NCBI GenBank assembly: GCA_963942565.1
Contig: OZ012690.1
Coordinates: 8,990,235-9,054,234 of the forward strand
Length of the DNA: 64,000 nucleotides
Source of the DNA: Maea johnstoni
Taxonomy: Eukaryota > Annelida > Polychaeta > Spionida > Magelonidae
Direction: 5' to 3'
Below the pieces are notes generated by a model. It saw nothing but the letters and a program-made list of their open reading frames with translations, was not told the origin of the DNA and made no database searches. Of this stretch, positions 48,601-64,000 are shown piece after piece; within the stretch, counting starts at the first letter, position 1; every line of letters begins with the position of its first letter. A program made the position numbers and the translations under genes.

Positions 48601-49305
48601 CGTCCCAACACTAGCCTGGGCGTCATTTGGACACCCAAACCCTCAAAAACCACCCCTCAGAGCACCCAATTATTTTCCATTAAAAGCATATAATTGAAGT
48701 ATTTCCACCTCAATATGATTCCCATGACATTGTATAAAGGTATTATGCCTTATTTTAATTAGTAAATGCATGTTTATGGTTGTAATCTGAGTATATTATG
48801 GTCTACCTTGAAGAATAGTTTCTAAATACTATTGATAAGGTAGTAATTTAGTCTCGAGATCTGGATTTGGTCCTGTATTGTCTTTGATTGGGTTTTGATT
48901 GGTCATTTATCCCTTAGGCTACTGGTGGCTAAATTGGCCAATACATAAAGCTGCAAAAAAACCTGTATAAAGTGATTGAAACCCTGGCACATGGGTACTC
49001 ATCTGAGAGTACTCAGTGAGAGCTTTCTAATGAATACCAACATGACAGGGATTAGATGGTTTTCAAAAATCTTTGCATTCTTGTGCTTTGGACTTGTCAA
49101 GACTCTCAAATATCACTTCATGATTCTATTTCAGATTCACTTAGATGCCAAAGATATTTTCATGAAGAATATGAAGATCAGCCGTCCGGCCAGCCTCGGC
49201 CAGTTCTACCCGGGTGTCTATCAGCTCTGTGTCTGCAAAGAAGGGGGCAGATTATTCCTGTCCAACCCCTCGGGTGAGTGCCGGGCTGGCAGCGACACCT
49301 GTTGA
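28316..49305 (+). CDS. SGCD: Sarcoglycan, gamma/delta/zeta type (complete, seven coding exons, 290 aa)
   Basis: Coding exons: 28322-28516, 30318-30419, 41360-41447, 41898-42017, 45755-45827, 48102-48225, 49135-49305. All phases join, giving 290 residues, about the length of human delta-sarcoglycan. ATG 28322 follows an acceptor at 28315, so a 5' UTR exon lies upstream, unseen. Residues 1-36 are cytoplasmic ([14 protein letters not shown]), 37-58 form the single membrane anchor (type II), followed by [12 protein letters not shown]. The extracellular part has the beta-repeat blocks [44 protein letters not shown] and the C-terminal cysteine cluster ([18 protein letters not shown]). N-glycosylation sequon NVT lies in exon 3. 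The family belongs to the sarcoglycan complex of the dystrophin-associated complex at muscle plasma membranes. Intron 4 begins with GC (GC-AG intron). The symbol is the closest vertebrate name; gamma, delta and zeta are co-orthologous. Intron 2 holds an antisense gene. Confidence 0.95.
28538..28751 (-). mobile_element. TTAACCC MITE, family A, in sarcoglycan intron 1
   Basis: Full inverted copy, TTAACCCTTCCAATGCTGAGG to CAGCATAAGGGTTAA, starting 22 bp after the exon 1 donor. Confidence 0.8.
29010..30317 (+). repeat. Tandem array made from the 3' splice site and first 46 nt of sarcoglycan exon 2
   Basis: Twelve copies of the acceptor plus exon start (TTGCAG then GATGGTATGGGCAAACTG) have their first exonic base at 29059, 29157, 29255, 29353, 29451, 29549, 29647, 29731, 29824, 29873, 29998 and 30225; the true exon begins at 30318. 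The first seven are spaced exactly 98 bp apart. All diverge from exon 2 after CGGGTGG and lack its donor. Copies nearest the exon keep its sequence (CTGCGTATAGTAGATAAAGG); distal ones share derived changes (CTGCATTTAGTAGATAATGG). Confidence 0.95.
31190..31415. repeat. Interspersed repeat J, intact copy
   Basis: CGGTCTTTGTCTCCTAGTGA to GTGGTGACCAATCCATGTG recurs at 47590-48070, where a SINE interrupts it. The repeat ends just beyond the DUF885 stop codon on the opposite strand. Confidence 0.6.
31423..37440 (-). CDS. DUF885 family metallopeptidase-like protein, secreted, possibly GPI-anchored (complete, two exons)
   Basis: Exon 1 is 37097-37440 (donor GTAACA); exon 2 is 31423-32962 (acceptor TATTTCAG); the codon split AG/G gives Arg115. 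Total is about 627 residues. I chose ATG 37440 because [14 protein letters not shown] gives a signal peptide; two upstream in-frame ATGs (37461, 37509) would bury it. The DUF885 hallmarks are present: [10 protein letters not shown] at residues 422-431 (zinc-binding HExxxGHH-like motif) and [19 protein letters not shown] near residue 466, supplying the usual downstream glutamate. Residues after about 602 ([19 protein letters not shown]) form a hydrophobic tail typical of a GPI-attachment signal. A run of eight threonines follows the signal peptide. Family members are common in bacteria and scattered in invertebrates; substrates are unknown. Almost all of the protein lies in one 1.5-kb exon. The gene sits in sarcoglycan intron 2, antisense. 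Confidence 0.92.
32970..33357. repeat. 11-bp satellite with 33-bp higher order, beside the DUF885 acceptor
   Basis: Monomers AATAGTAATAA and GATAGTAATGA alternate in 33-bp sets for almost 390 bp, starting a few bases from the acceptor at 32963-32965. Because 33 is divisible by 3 it leaves two long open frames on the minus strand that are not coding. Confidence 0.93.
33605..33893 (-). repeat. Interspersed repeat family R, copy 2 (reverse)
   Basis: Near-identical to 35779-36061 in opposite orientation, sharing a segment (CGCGGCAATTTCAGTCTGAC, GGCAGCCAATCC) that copies 1 and 4 lack. Confidence 0.85.
34024..34206 (-). mobile_element. TTAACCC MITE, family A (shortened)
   Basis: Inverted copy with both TTAA ends and an internal deletion. 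Confidence 0.7.
34218..34425 (-). mobile_element. TTAACCC MITE, family A
   Basis: Inverted copy; it and the following foldback are each preceded by the same 15-bp family B start (CCCATTCATGCTTAA), so a segment has been duplicated. Confidence 0.7.
34442..34938. mobile_element. Full foldback element, TTAA-flanked, arms about 220 bp
   Basis: TTAA 34438-34441 and 34939-34942 flank ends AGGGCAAATACACC and GGTGCATTTGCCCT. The arms (for example GTCTGTCCTCCTCAGCACTC and its complement) pair almost throughout around a 70-bp centre. It interrupts a family B/C MITE (ATGCTTAA then GAGTCTCC). It lies in introns of two oppositely transcribed genes. Confidence 0.92.
35269..35470. repeat. (GA)n/(GGGA)n microsatellite, 200 bp
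   Basis: Pure GA repeats with a central block of about thirteen GGGA units. The long Ser/Leu/Pro open frame on the minus strand is an artefact. Confidence 0.97.
35779..36061 (+). repeat. Interspersed repeat family R, copy 3
   Basis: Inverted partner of 33605-33893, about 95 percent alike by eye, 1.9 kb apart. Confidence 0.85.
36259..36466 (+). mobile_element. TTAACCC MITE, family A
   Basis: Right end CATTGGAAGGGTTAA clear; left terminus worn (ACTGTGCTGCTCGTGG). Confidence 0.65.
36791..36993 (+). mobile_element. TTAACCC MITE, family A
   Basis: TTAGCCCTTATGCTGCTGG to TTGGAAGGGTTAA; ends about 100 bp from the DUF885 exon 1 donor. Confidence 0.7.
37878..38717. mobile_element. TTAA-flanked element, GGTCTTACGA inverted ends, 840 bp
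   Basis: TTAA 37874-37877 and 38718-38721 flank GGTCTTACGACAC and TATCGTAAGACC. It interrupts a family A-like MITE. No coding capacity was seen; piggyBac-like or Kolobok-like by target site. Confidence 0.75.
38845..39012 (+). mobile_element. TTAACCC MITE, family A, 3'-truncated
   Basis: TTAACCCTTGCACTGCTGGTGG to GGTTATCAAAATTCTTGCC; right end lost. Confidence 0.65.
39666..39887 (+). mobile_element. TTAACCC MITE, family C, within the 228-bp array
   Basis: TTAA 39662-39665 and 39888-39891; starts CCCATTCTTGCCTGG and ends CTACAGGCATGAATGG. Confidence 0.85.
39892..40113 (+). mobile_element. TTAACCC MITE, family B, sharing TTAA with the copy before
   Basis: TTAA 39888-39891 and 40114-40117. The uninterrupted array unit reads GGGGTAAAGTTATGG at this place, so the two MITEs entered at or beside the same TTAA. 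Confidence 0.85.
40324..40553 (+). mobile_element. TTAACCC MITE, family B
   Basis: TTAAGCCATTCACACTCAAG to GTGTAAATGGGTTAA. Another degenerate copy, with an ATTG-repeat insertion, follows to 40914. Confidence 0.7.
40932..40960 (+). repeat. Partial copy of the start of sarcoglycan exon 3
   Basis: TATGTTCTACTCCGTCTCGA and the following GTCTTA match exon 3 (GATGTTCCACTGAGTCTCGA, GTCTTA) at 23 of about 28 positions, including 13 in a row. It lies 400 bp upstream of the true exon and is cut off by a MITE four bases later. Confidence 0.7.
40964..41323. mobile_element. MITE with CAGGCACCAACATAA inverted ends, copy 2
   Basis: CAGGCACCAACATAAGT to ACTTACGCCGGTGCCTG, ending 36 bp before exon 3 of the sarcoglycan. 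Confidence 0.75.
41461..41766 (+). mobile_element. Composite TTAACCC MITE
   Basis: Starts 14 bp after the exon 3 donor. The first 115 bp match a different family (reverse of 38722-38848); the rest is family B. Either a recombinant or two overlapping insertions. Confidence 0.55.
42032..42246 (-). mobile_element. TTAACCC MITE, family A, in the GC-AG intron
   Basis: Inverted full copy beginning 15 bp past the GC donor of exon 4. Confidence 0.75.
42290..45500. repeat. 56-bp minisatellite, about 56 copies, with higher-order structure
   Basis: The unit contains GATGTGTATCACTGGCCTAG and CATATCTCATGTGTATGAAT. Variant monomers recur in blocks: the CCATGTATCATGTTTATG variant is at 44011, 44403 and 44627, spacings of 7 and 4 units exactly. 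Copies decay beyond 45360. Confidence 0.97.
45567..45646. repeat. (TA)n microsatellite
   Basis: About 80 bp of pure TA between the minisatellite and sarcoglycan exon 5. Confidence 0.95.
46510..46840 (-). mobile_element. tRNA-derived SINE (Thr-like head, TACCTT tail)
   Basis: On the minus strand the head reads GTAGCTCAGTTGGTTAG (box A) and GGTTCGATTCCCGG (box B) with an anticodon loop CTAGTAA. A body with CTTGGGCAAGACAGTTTATTCC follows, ending in (TACCTT)n at 46517-46535. Confidence 0.82.
46846..47054 (-). mobile_element. TTAACCC MITE, family A, 5' end replaced by the SINE junction
   Basis: Starts inside the family (CTGAGGCTATTTTTGG), ends CAGCATAAGGGTTAA. Confidence 0.65.
47190..47420 (-). 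repeat. Interspersed repeat family R, copy 4 (reverse)
   Basis: AGTAGACAGGGAGTGGGCAC to GGGGATGTATTTCTCT; most like copy 1 (both have GATGTCATCCTATCTAGGTC in that copy's sense). Confidence 0.75.
47590..48070. repeat. Interspersed repeat J, interrupted by a SINE
   Basis: Matches 31190-31415 on both sides of the SINE; the right part runs into sarcoglycan exon 6's acceptor region. Confidence 0.6.
47748..47985 (-). mobile_element. tRNA-derived SINE with (ATTTAC)n tail
   Basis: Minus-strand head GTTGGTCAAGTGGTTAGCAC (box A) and GGGTTTGATTCCCGG (box B); body AGTGCTTCGGAGGGCACTG; tail ATTTAC repeats at 47750-47775. AGATTCGGTG and AGATTAGGTT on the two flanks may be the target duplication. Confidence 0.82.
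48246..48614. mobile_element. hAT-type MITE, second copy of 9763-10128, reversed
   Basis: TAGGGTTGGGAATCGG to ATCGTCCCAACACTA, starting 21 bp after the exon 6 donor. Target duplication not recognisable. Confidence 0.85.
48907..49096 (+). mobile_element. TTAACCC MITE, family A, truncated beside exon 7
   Basis: TATCCCTTAGGCTACTGGTGG to CTTGTGCTTTGGAC; its end is lost about 40 bp before the exon 7 acceptor. Confidence 0.65.
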
Positions 49306-49875
49306 CGAAAATCAGAACTACAATTTTTCGTAAATCGTTCAAAAGTCATGCTGACAGCACCACCTGTTGATGGAAGTCGGAACTTATATAATTTTTCGTA
49401 AATGGATCAAAAATCGAGCTGACAGCACCACCAGTGTTGACAGAAGTCGGGACTACAATTTTTCGTAAATGGTTCAAAAGTCCAGCTGACATCACCAACT
49501 GTTGGCAAAAGGAGGAACAACAATATTTTTGTATACGATCAGAATATTGAGCAGACAGCACCATCTGTTGATGAAAGTCGGTACTGCAATTATTCGTAAA
49601 TGGTTCAAAAATTGAGCTGACAGCACCACCTGTTGACGGAAGTGGATACTACAATTTATTGTAAATGGTTCAAAAGTCAAGATAACAGCCCCACCTGTTG
49701 ACGAATGTTGGAACTACGATTATTCGTAAATGGGTCAAAGGTTGAGCTGATAGTTCCACCTGTTGGCAAAAGTGGGAACTACAATATTTTTGTATATGAT
49801 CCGAATGTTGAACAGACAGCGCCACCTATAGATGTAAGTCAGAACTGCAATACTTCATAGATGGTTCGTAATGGA
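49286..49875 (+). repeat. 65-bp tandem array beginning inside the sarcoglycan stop codon region
   Basis: Nine units start at 49286, 49350, 49418, 49485, 49551, 49616, 49681, 49746 and 49812. Unit 1 encodes the C-terminal AGSDTC and stop; unit 2 would read ADSTTC and stop. Units 4 and 8, and 5 and 9, resemble each other, giving a four-unit higher order of about 261 bp. An AATAAA lies at about 49926. Confidence 0.9.
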
Positions 49876-50202
49876 CATAATAAGCTCGCGTCCCAAAACA
49901 GAGCGGATTGGCTGCAAAACCTCAGATGAATAAAAGAATGGATATGCAGCGAAAGACCATTTACTATATTTGCTTAAGTGAAGACCTGGCTATCCCAGGG
50001 GTCTCAAATCTGGCCTCAGTATGACATCACTAGGAGTATAGGTGAATATTGGCTTTGAACGAACTGAGTTAAGGCGAAAGCAACAGCCATATGGTTGGTG
50101 AATGTAAGAACTACAAAACCTCATACTGGTTCAGAATCAGGACATTATGAGGCGTGGTCTGCGAAATATGCACTCAAATTGACTGTAAAACCAAATGGTG
50201 TG

Positions 50203-50415
50203 TTAACCCATTAATACTTACAGCGGACGAAGGCAACCTGATAATTTTGATGAAATTATGCAAACAAAAGCGTTGTTAGGTCAACATTTGATGGATAAAT
50301 GTTTATAAGAACATTTCCATTAACTCTCCTTCGAATATTTTGTGAAATCATTCTTATTTTCAAATTTATCATCAAAATAAGGATAGATCCAGACAATAAT
50401 TCTTCGATGGGTTAA
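50203..50415 (+). mobile_element. TTAACCC MITE, family B
   Basis: TTAACCCATTAATACTTACAG to CTTCGATGGGTTAA, both TTAA ends. Confidence 0.7.
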
Positions 50416-50719
50416 GGCAGAAGCCATATGTAAGGGGGTACTCACATGAATGCACATCCATCCTATTACCAGTGAACCATGTTGTCTGGTTTAATTTAAC
50501 CTGTGAACACTCAGAGGTCCTCTAGAAAGTATCGTCTGCTACTTGCATTCTTTTGAAAATAACTTAGGGATAAAGCAAACGTTCACAAAATATTTGAAGG
50601 AGAGTTGTTGTTTGACTTCTGGTTAATATTTCTCCTTCAAATATATTTGGTTGCACTAAATCTTAGCATCTCACTAAACAATGTTCTTTTACATATATTT
50701 GCCATTTCACTCATTTTTG

Positions 50720-50943
50720 TATACTGTATACCATGTAAGTATTGCGGCAGTTTAATAAATGCCTACTTTGCACATCTCTGCAGTCGGCATTTATTAAACT
50801 TGCGCACCGTACTATGCTAGTATTGTACAACACGCTGACGTGGTCGTTCGACATCAGTACGCAAAAATGAAACTGCACATCAAAGGCAACTGCCTGCTGA
50901 GTGCATTTTTTCAAATGCGCAAAATTAACGTGGTATACAGTAT
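50720..50943. mobile_element. MITE with ATACTGTATACCA inverted ends
   Basis: ATACTGTATACCATGTAAG at the left and ACGTGGTATACAGTAT at the right. A tight inner hairpin (AGTTTAATAAATGCC and complement, 22-nt loop) sits near 50748-50801. Confidence 0.7.
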
Positions 50944-51498
50944 TTGAACAGACCCTCTGAGTCTTGTGTATACACATGAATACATGCATATCCTTCAAGT
51001 CTCGATACCTAAAAGCAATGTACTCGACTACTTTGTAACCCTGGGACCTTCGGGCTACTTGTAAACATGCCAGAGGGTTCAGGGAAGATCCTTACCATTG
51101 GACTAAGTTACCCTCTTTAAATATCATTATTATTATTATTATTATTATTATATATGTGTATGCATGTGAGTAAGATTTTACTGGGAGTCTGTGTATCAAA
51201 GCCTGGAATGAGATGTATTTCCATGTGTGCAATTTTAATGTGTGGTACCTGAACTTTCTGTTCTTTAAGAGTAGCCCCTTATCCTGGACACAGAGTAAAC
51301 CATATGTGCCTTGTGATTTTCCTTTAAGGGTCTATCTATCATATCAGAGCAAAGATTGGCTCCAGAGTCTCCCACAGCCTGAAACAAGAGAGATGTCAAT
51401 GGCGTCAGGTCAGTGGTCATCTTTATAGGCTTCTAACAGCCTGAAAAAATGTATGCCTTGTATGTACCAAACTTATAAGTTTATGGCATTGCAAGGGA

Positions 51499-51711
51499 TT
51501 TACCCTTATCCTGCTGGTGGCTAATTTGGCCAATACAAAATGATGCAAAAAAACATGAGAAATCACCAAAACTCTGGAAAATGGGTACTCATCTGAAAGT
51601 ACTCAGTGAGAGCTTTCTAATGAATACCAACATGACAGGGTTTCAATGATTTTCAAAAAACTTTGAGTCCCTGTGCTTTGGCCAAAGTAGACTCAGCATT
51701 GCAAGGGTTAA
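51499..51711 (+). mobile_element. TTAACCC MITE, family A
   Basis: TTACCCTTATCCTGCTGG to CATTGCAAGGGTTAA. Confidence 0.72.
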
Positions 51712-52286
51712 TACCCATACTGAGCCATACATCTTTCATATATACTGTTTCACTTGTTTTTACGGCTCCTATCTGATTCATGTTGTACTGAAGTATTTTT
51801 GCATTTATCCTGTAATGTGTAATGTCAGAGATATATATAGGTTATAATATAACTCTCTGGTAATGTACATGAAAGGCAGAATATGTAGGTTTTTGAAATG
51901 TATTCTAGAGAAGTATGTATTGCATATCATGATCTGCTGTTGAGCAGAAAAAAACAAAACTTATTGCTTGGTATTCTTAAATTGTGGCTTATTTGTGATA
52001 ATTTTACCGTGAAACTTTTTATCCTTTTATCCCCAGTTTATTGAAGTTTTTAACCACCAGAGATTGTTTGAAATAATGTTTTTACGTCCTCTTGCCAAGA
52101 GACTCTTGGTCTATACTTAATTTATACTTAATATTGTATTGAAAGGGCATAGACTTTTATTTTTTAGGAAAATGTTGGCATGTATAAGTCTTCCAGTTGG
52201 TGGCAGGTTTAATTCTTTAAGCTTTTTTACATCAACCACACACAAGTTAAAGCTGGGCAACTGACAAGGTTCAGCTATTTTTGCTA

Positions 52287-52974
52287 TACCGTATTTATCT
52301 GAATAAGGACACGTGTGAGTAGCAAGTTAGGAAAAAATTCGTTAGAAGGGGTATTGACAATCTTCTGTTTAGGCACACCCCACTTGCAGTGCCGATCATG
52401 GCAACAATCTATGACTGCTACGAGCTTGAGCGCTTCATGCTCTTTTGTCACACCATGTCTGATTGGATGCTTGAGTGATGGTGCGCTCAGGGTCCTAGCC
52501 AGGATTTCAAAAATGCCTGTCCAAAACAGCAATTTCAAAATTTTAGCCCGTCCAGATTTAGCTATTAATCTACTTTAAATCCTTATACCTTCAGTTATGT
52601 CCTAGGAGATGGTTTGTTAGGAAAATATTTGGTTATTACACCCCAAAAGTCAAAATTGAAAAATCACCATAGAAATTTTTGCCTGTCCAAACAGGAGGTT
52701 TTTTTTAGGAAACTACCTGTCCAAAAGACATGTAGGACGGGTCCTGGTTAAGACCCTGGGTGCACTTAGAACTGATAGCATGAAGCGTTCAAGAGCTGGA
52801 AAATATGATCAATATACTGTAACAGTACTACATGTAAAAGTAAGGAAACTTTTACATTTGCCGGTCCAGAAGGCCAGGAAATAATTTCCACTGACTTGCC
52901 CCTCCTAACTTTTTTCGGAAAAAAGAGGTTCGCGGTTATTTATTTTCTGTGCGTTTATTCAGATGAATACGGTA
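52287..52974. mobile_element. MITE with TACCGTATTTATCTGAATAA ends, split by a hAT MITE
   Basis: The inverted right end is TTATTCAGATGAATACGGTA. An inner inverted pair (GAGCGCTTCATGC and GCATGAAGCGTTC) flanks the insertion at 52488-52758. Confidence 0.75.
52488..52758 (+). mobile_element. hAT-type MITE, family D, 8-bp target duplication, nested
   Basis: CAGGGTCCTAGCCAGGATTT to GTCCTGGTTAAGACCCTG; GGTGCGCT (52480-52487) and GGTGCACT (52759-52766) flank it. Confidence 0.87.
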
Positions 52975-53064
52975 TGTGAACTGACCCGCACTGTCCCACT
53001 TCTCCTCGTCAAGATCCAGAAACTAATTGACTGACTCAGTGTTTGAGTATGAACAGGTTATAAG

Positions 53065-53524
53065 TAGAGCTGCACTCACCACTCATGAACTCAAGTGGCT
53101 CGAGCACTAGGGCAGGCGAGCTGAGCTCGAGCTGAATTTGTCAACTCGCGAACTTGTCTATATTTGGAACACAAGCGTAATACAGAACACCTAACACAAA
53201 CTTTCTAATTACTGTTTATCGCTGTCATGTTTTGTTTAGAAACCCCAATGTATAAAGGCAGTGTTGAACGTTATACTGACCTTTGTACCTCCCTATAGAA
53301 AGCAATATGTAAATATAGATATGTATCCTTCTATGTAAGCACATTTTGAAATGAAATATCCATGCAAATGTTAGCAAATCCTCATCAGTAAGTATTTCTT
53401 TCTTAATTGGTGGGCTGAATAATGAATAATTATTTTTAAAAACGCGCATCCACAAGCTCATGAGCTCATGAGTGAAAATGGTGGTGAGCTCATGAGTTGA
53501 TCTCCCTCTGTGAGTGCAGCTCTA
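53065..53524. mobile_element. hAT-type MITE with exact 8-bp target duplication GTTATAAG
   Basis: TAGAGCTGCACTCACCACTC to GTGAGTGCAGCTCTA; GTTATAAG at 53057-53064 and 53525-53532. The interior has CATGAGCTC palindromes. Sister copy at 62401-62818. Confidence 0.93.
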
Positions 53525-53629
53525 GTTATAAGAAGCCTGTCACCACTTAATCAGGAAGGAAGACTGCCCTTATGTAAAGATAAAGATAAAACATACTTAT
53601 CAACTTGTGGTGCTTCACCTATTTATTGT

Positions 53630-53862
53630 AGATTTGAGATTGTACTCTTTCAAACAATTGTAAAGGTTGCCCATGACGTTTTCATGGTATTTAGATTGTA
53701 CTCTTTCAAACAATTGTAAAGATTTCCCATGGTGTTTTCATGGTATTTAGATTGTACTCTTTCAAACAATTGTAAAGATTTCCCATGGCGTTTTCATGGT
53801 ATTTAGATTGTACTCTCTCAAACAATTGTAAAGATTTTCCATGGTGTTTTCATGGTATTTTT
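53630..53862. repeat. 56-bp tandem repeat, four units
   Basis: CTCTTTCAAACAATTGTAAAG recurs at 53645, 53701 and 53757 (and CTCTCTCAAAC at 53813), exactly 56 bp apart. Confidence 0.93.
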
Positions 53863-54226
53863 GTGATTACTATAACCCTTGTACTTGTAAGGAGTGGTCT
53901 AAATTATATTCTTGTGTACGAAGTTAGCGATCAATTTTCAGTTCCATCTACATCATAGTACATGTAGCTTTCATTTCAATTGATAACATCGACGAATCTC
54001 GGCCACGGTGTCTGACATTTGATCGCATTTTTCATTAAATTTCGGCCATGATCAGCAAACGAAAATCGTAATTAATAAAAAGTGTCCGAGATTTGCGAGA
54101 ATTTACGGTTGTGTTTTTTCTACTGATGTATTTTTTTTAACAATTTCGCCCTCGGTGGAAGATGTGAAATGGTAAGAGATATTGGAATTCAATTTTTCAA
54201 CACCTTATATATTGTGCTTCATACTT

Positions 54227-54842
54227 AAACCCATTAATGCTAACAGCAGCCATAAGCAACCTTACAATACAATTTTAACAGAATTTTCTCTGCAGATGCA
54301 AAAATTGGTAAAACTTTGGAAGGAGAAATGTTACTCAGAACATTACCAACCACTCTCCTTCAAATATTTTGTAAAGTCATTCTTAACTCTTATATGCAGC
54401 TGGTGGCTAATCTGGACCATACAAAATGATGCAAAAACCTAAAAAAATCACTGGAACCCTGGAACATGGGTACTCATCTGAGAGTACTCCATGAGAGCTA
54501 TCCAATAAATACCAACATGATTAGGTTTAGATGGATTTCAAAAGTCCTTGTGCTTTGGACAGAATTAGCCTCAGCATTGGAAGGGTTAATACTGAAACCC
54601 AATAATACTCACATCAGCTAAAAGCAGCCTGACAATACAATGTTAATGGAATTTTGTCTGCAAGTGCAAATTTGGTAAAAACTTTGAAGAAGAAATGTTA
54701 CTCAGAACACTACCAACATCTCTCCTTCAAATATTTTGTAAAGTTATTCTTAATTTCCAAGGTGTTGTCAAAAGAATCAAAGACCCAGACGGCAATTCCA
54801 AGAGATGACACCTGAAGAGATCTCGAGGCATTGGCGGGTTGA
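54227..54842 (+). mobile_element. Two TTAACCC MITEs of family B with a family A copy between
   Basis: Family B sequence at 54227-54382 and 54593-54842. The family A copy at 54383-54589 has both TTAA ends and begins at the TTAA of the family B motif CATTCTTAA. Confidence 0.65.
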
Positions 54843-55435
54843 GAGAGCTGAATGATATCTCATATTTCTTTATGTACTGCCGTAATGTATGTAGCATATT
54901 TCCAACTACCCTCCTAGTATACCGCAGTGCCATCTATCCACAAGGGATGACATCTAAATATGGCCTGGGAGGCAGGCTATAATGTATGATGAAGCATGTG
55001 TACTCAAGTCAAATACAATTTGTACAAAAAATAAAGAAATATACAGTAGTATATGTAAATGTAAAATATATCTTTTTGTCTTGGTTTTTATTCCCAGTGA
55101 CTAGAATAATTGTAAATGATAATATTACTAAGAAAGTACTGGTATTTTGAGAGGACACCTATTCAGCCCCCTCCCCCCCCCCCCCCCACCAAAAAAAAAA
55201 AGAAAAAATATTTTGTACTTGCTCTATCTTTAATACTTAAAAGCAAAGTTTTTTTCCATAATCAAATGATATATTCCTTACAAATACTCATACATACTTA
55301 CTGAAGTTGCACTTTGAGTATTTAATTGACAACTTTCTAAAATATCAATTATTCTAATCTGAAACCTTGAGAACACGATAGAAATTTGAATCAATTTTGA
55401 ATTTTCGACCATAATGATTAGAAAAAAAAATTGAC

Positions 55436-55535
55436 TCTTTAGCTGCTGGCAGATAATTTAGTCAATATTAAATAATGTGAAAAAGCTGAAAAATTACTGA
55501 AACCCTGGCACATGGGTACTCGTATGTTAGTACTC
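55436..55535 (+). mobile_element. Family A MITE fragment
   Basis: CTGAAACCCTGGCACATGGG and neighbours only; both ends worn. Confidence 0.5.
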
Positions 55536-56526
55536 AACAAGAAATATTTCATATGTGTAATAGTGAATCCATTACAGACTTCTATCAAGTAGAGCAACAT
55601 AACACATTTGTAAAATAAATATTTTTTTATTCCGGGTAATAATGTGTCACTACATAAAAAACAAAGGAATCATTATAACTCTACAATCTTTTAAATCATT
55701 AGATTGGAATAATCAGTCTTATATAAGGAAACATTTCATGTTTTGGTCTCTACTGCTTACAGAAAGATTGAAAATAGGAACTGTTGATCAAGTTTGAATT
55801 ACAATTATATAATACATTATATTTGTGGGCAGAAACAACTAAACATATCTTGATTCCAAAGTCCAACCTAACTCTATATCTATACATGTCGCAAACCAGG
55901 TTATGTTTTTGGATTGACTATCCATAAAGGGCAAGTAGGTATTTACTACAATCTGTCTGACAACACGTGACCCTGTCCAGCAAAAAAACATTACTGTAAA
56001 TTCTCAGTAATTTGGGACACTTTTTAATGATTATGATTTTTATGGGTTCAGGGTGGCCCATGTTCTCTGAAAATACCTTGATGCTGTATCAGCAAGATTT
56101 ATAGATAGGTCCATATTTTGTGAAATGGCAACTGGGGATAGACCAAGAGTTGGCCAGATTTCCCCTTAATTATTTTGCAAAATAATTAAAGTGGCCCAAA
56201 TTTCCGAAAATTTACAGTACTTCAAATTTGCTTTAATCTTTAACAGCTTTAAGCTTAAACAGTTATATCTTCTATTTTTAAATGCGTGTGTAAATGAAAA
56301 TTGATATCAATTATGCACTTGATACATTTTTGATTAGTCAATACCAGAAAAGTTTCTGAATTTCAACTTGCCATGAAGGGCAAGTCAGTACTTATTCATA
56401 CTTGCCCTGTATCTCACCTTACTTGCCATGGCAAGTGTCAGTGCTGGCAAGGAGTGGAGATGGGTGAATCACGATTGTTATTACAATTTTTAAATTACAA
56501 AACCTCTTTTTCCGTACAATTCACTG

Positions 56527-63736
<7,210 letters not shown>

Positions 63737-63830
63737 CTACAGAAAAAGTCAAAGCAATTATTTTTATGCCTACAGAAGTCATACTGCACCCATTCATGAT
63801 TTAGAAACTGGATGCCCAACATTGACAATT

Positions 63831-64000
63831 TTAACCCTTTCAATGCTGAGGCTACTTTCATCCAAAGCACAATAACCATGATTAAAAAACAACAACTAAA
63901 CCCTGTCATGTTGGTATTCAGTGAATAGCTCTCACTGATTTCTTTCAGATGAGTAACCATATGCCAGGGTTTCAGTCATTTATTCAGGTTTCTTGCATCA
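63831..64000 (-). mobile_element. TTAACCC MITE, family A, cut by the window edge
   Basis: TTAACCCTTTCAATGCTGAGG onward in inverted orientation. Confidence 0.75.

Larger units (their letters stand above)
49306..56526. other. Intergenic region between sarcoglycan and NARS2; no gene seen
   Basis: The two genes converge. Everything I can identify here is repeat; open frames are short and without family features. Confidence 0.7.

Overview
The window is nuclear DNA of an animal. It has multi-exon genes with GT-AG (and one GC-AG) introns, AT-rich intergenic DNA, and a very heavy load of short DNA-transposon relics, tRNA-derived SINEs and tandem arrays. A single TUSC3/MAGT1-type gene and a single gamma/delta/zeta-type sarcoglycan point to an invertebrate that predates the vertebrate duplications. 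A marine deuterostome (lancelet, acorn worm or echinoderm) is my guess, but the species cannot be fixed from the sequence alone.

Four protein genes can be read. (1) Positions 1-2075, minus strand: the first two coding exons of an oligosaccharyltransferase OST3/OST6-type subunit (TUSC3/MAGT1); the rest lies off the left edge. (2) Positions 28316-49305, plus strand: a complete seven-coding-exon sarcoglycan of 290 residues. (3) Positions 31423-37440, minus strand: a complete two-exon DUF885 metallopeptidase-like protein of about 627 residues, lying wholly inside sarcoglycan intron 2 on the opposite strand. (4) Positions 56527-63736, minus strand: the last ten exons of the mitochondrial asparaginyl-tRNA synthetase NARS2; its 5' part lies off the right edge. 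TUSC3 and the sarcoglycan are divergent neighbours, the same arrangement as TUSC3 and SGCZ on human chromosome 8p22, so this looks like an old linkage.

Between 2.1 and 28.3 kb, between 49.3 and 56.5 kb, and inside every long intron there is no further convincing gene. These stretches are filled by a few repeat families. Two or three are TTAA-flanked MITE families (termini TTAACCC) of about 220 bp, present in some thirty copies. There are hAT-type MITEs (CAGGG, CAGGC, TAGGGTTGGG or TAGAGCTGC termini), several with 8-bp target duplications. A 3.3-kb TTAA-flanked element carries a THAP-domain remnant (Kolobok-like), with foldback relatives. There are also SINEs, LINE 3' ends, and many mini- and microsatellites. 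Several insertions are nested so cleanly that the target duplication and order of events can be read directly.

The most unusual feature is in the sarcoglycan gene. The edges of at least three of its exons have been copied into neighbouring non-coding DNA: the acceptor and start of exon 2 twelve times, the start of exon 3 once, and the stop-codon end of exon 7 nine times as a tandem array. The 3' splice region before exon 1 may be a fourth case. The exon-2 array offers twelve decoy 3' splice sites ahead of the real one, and the nearest is in frame and open.
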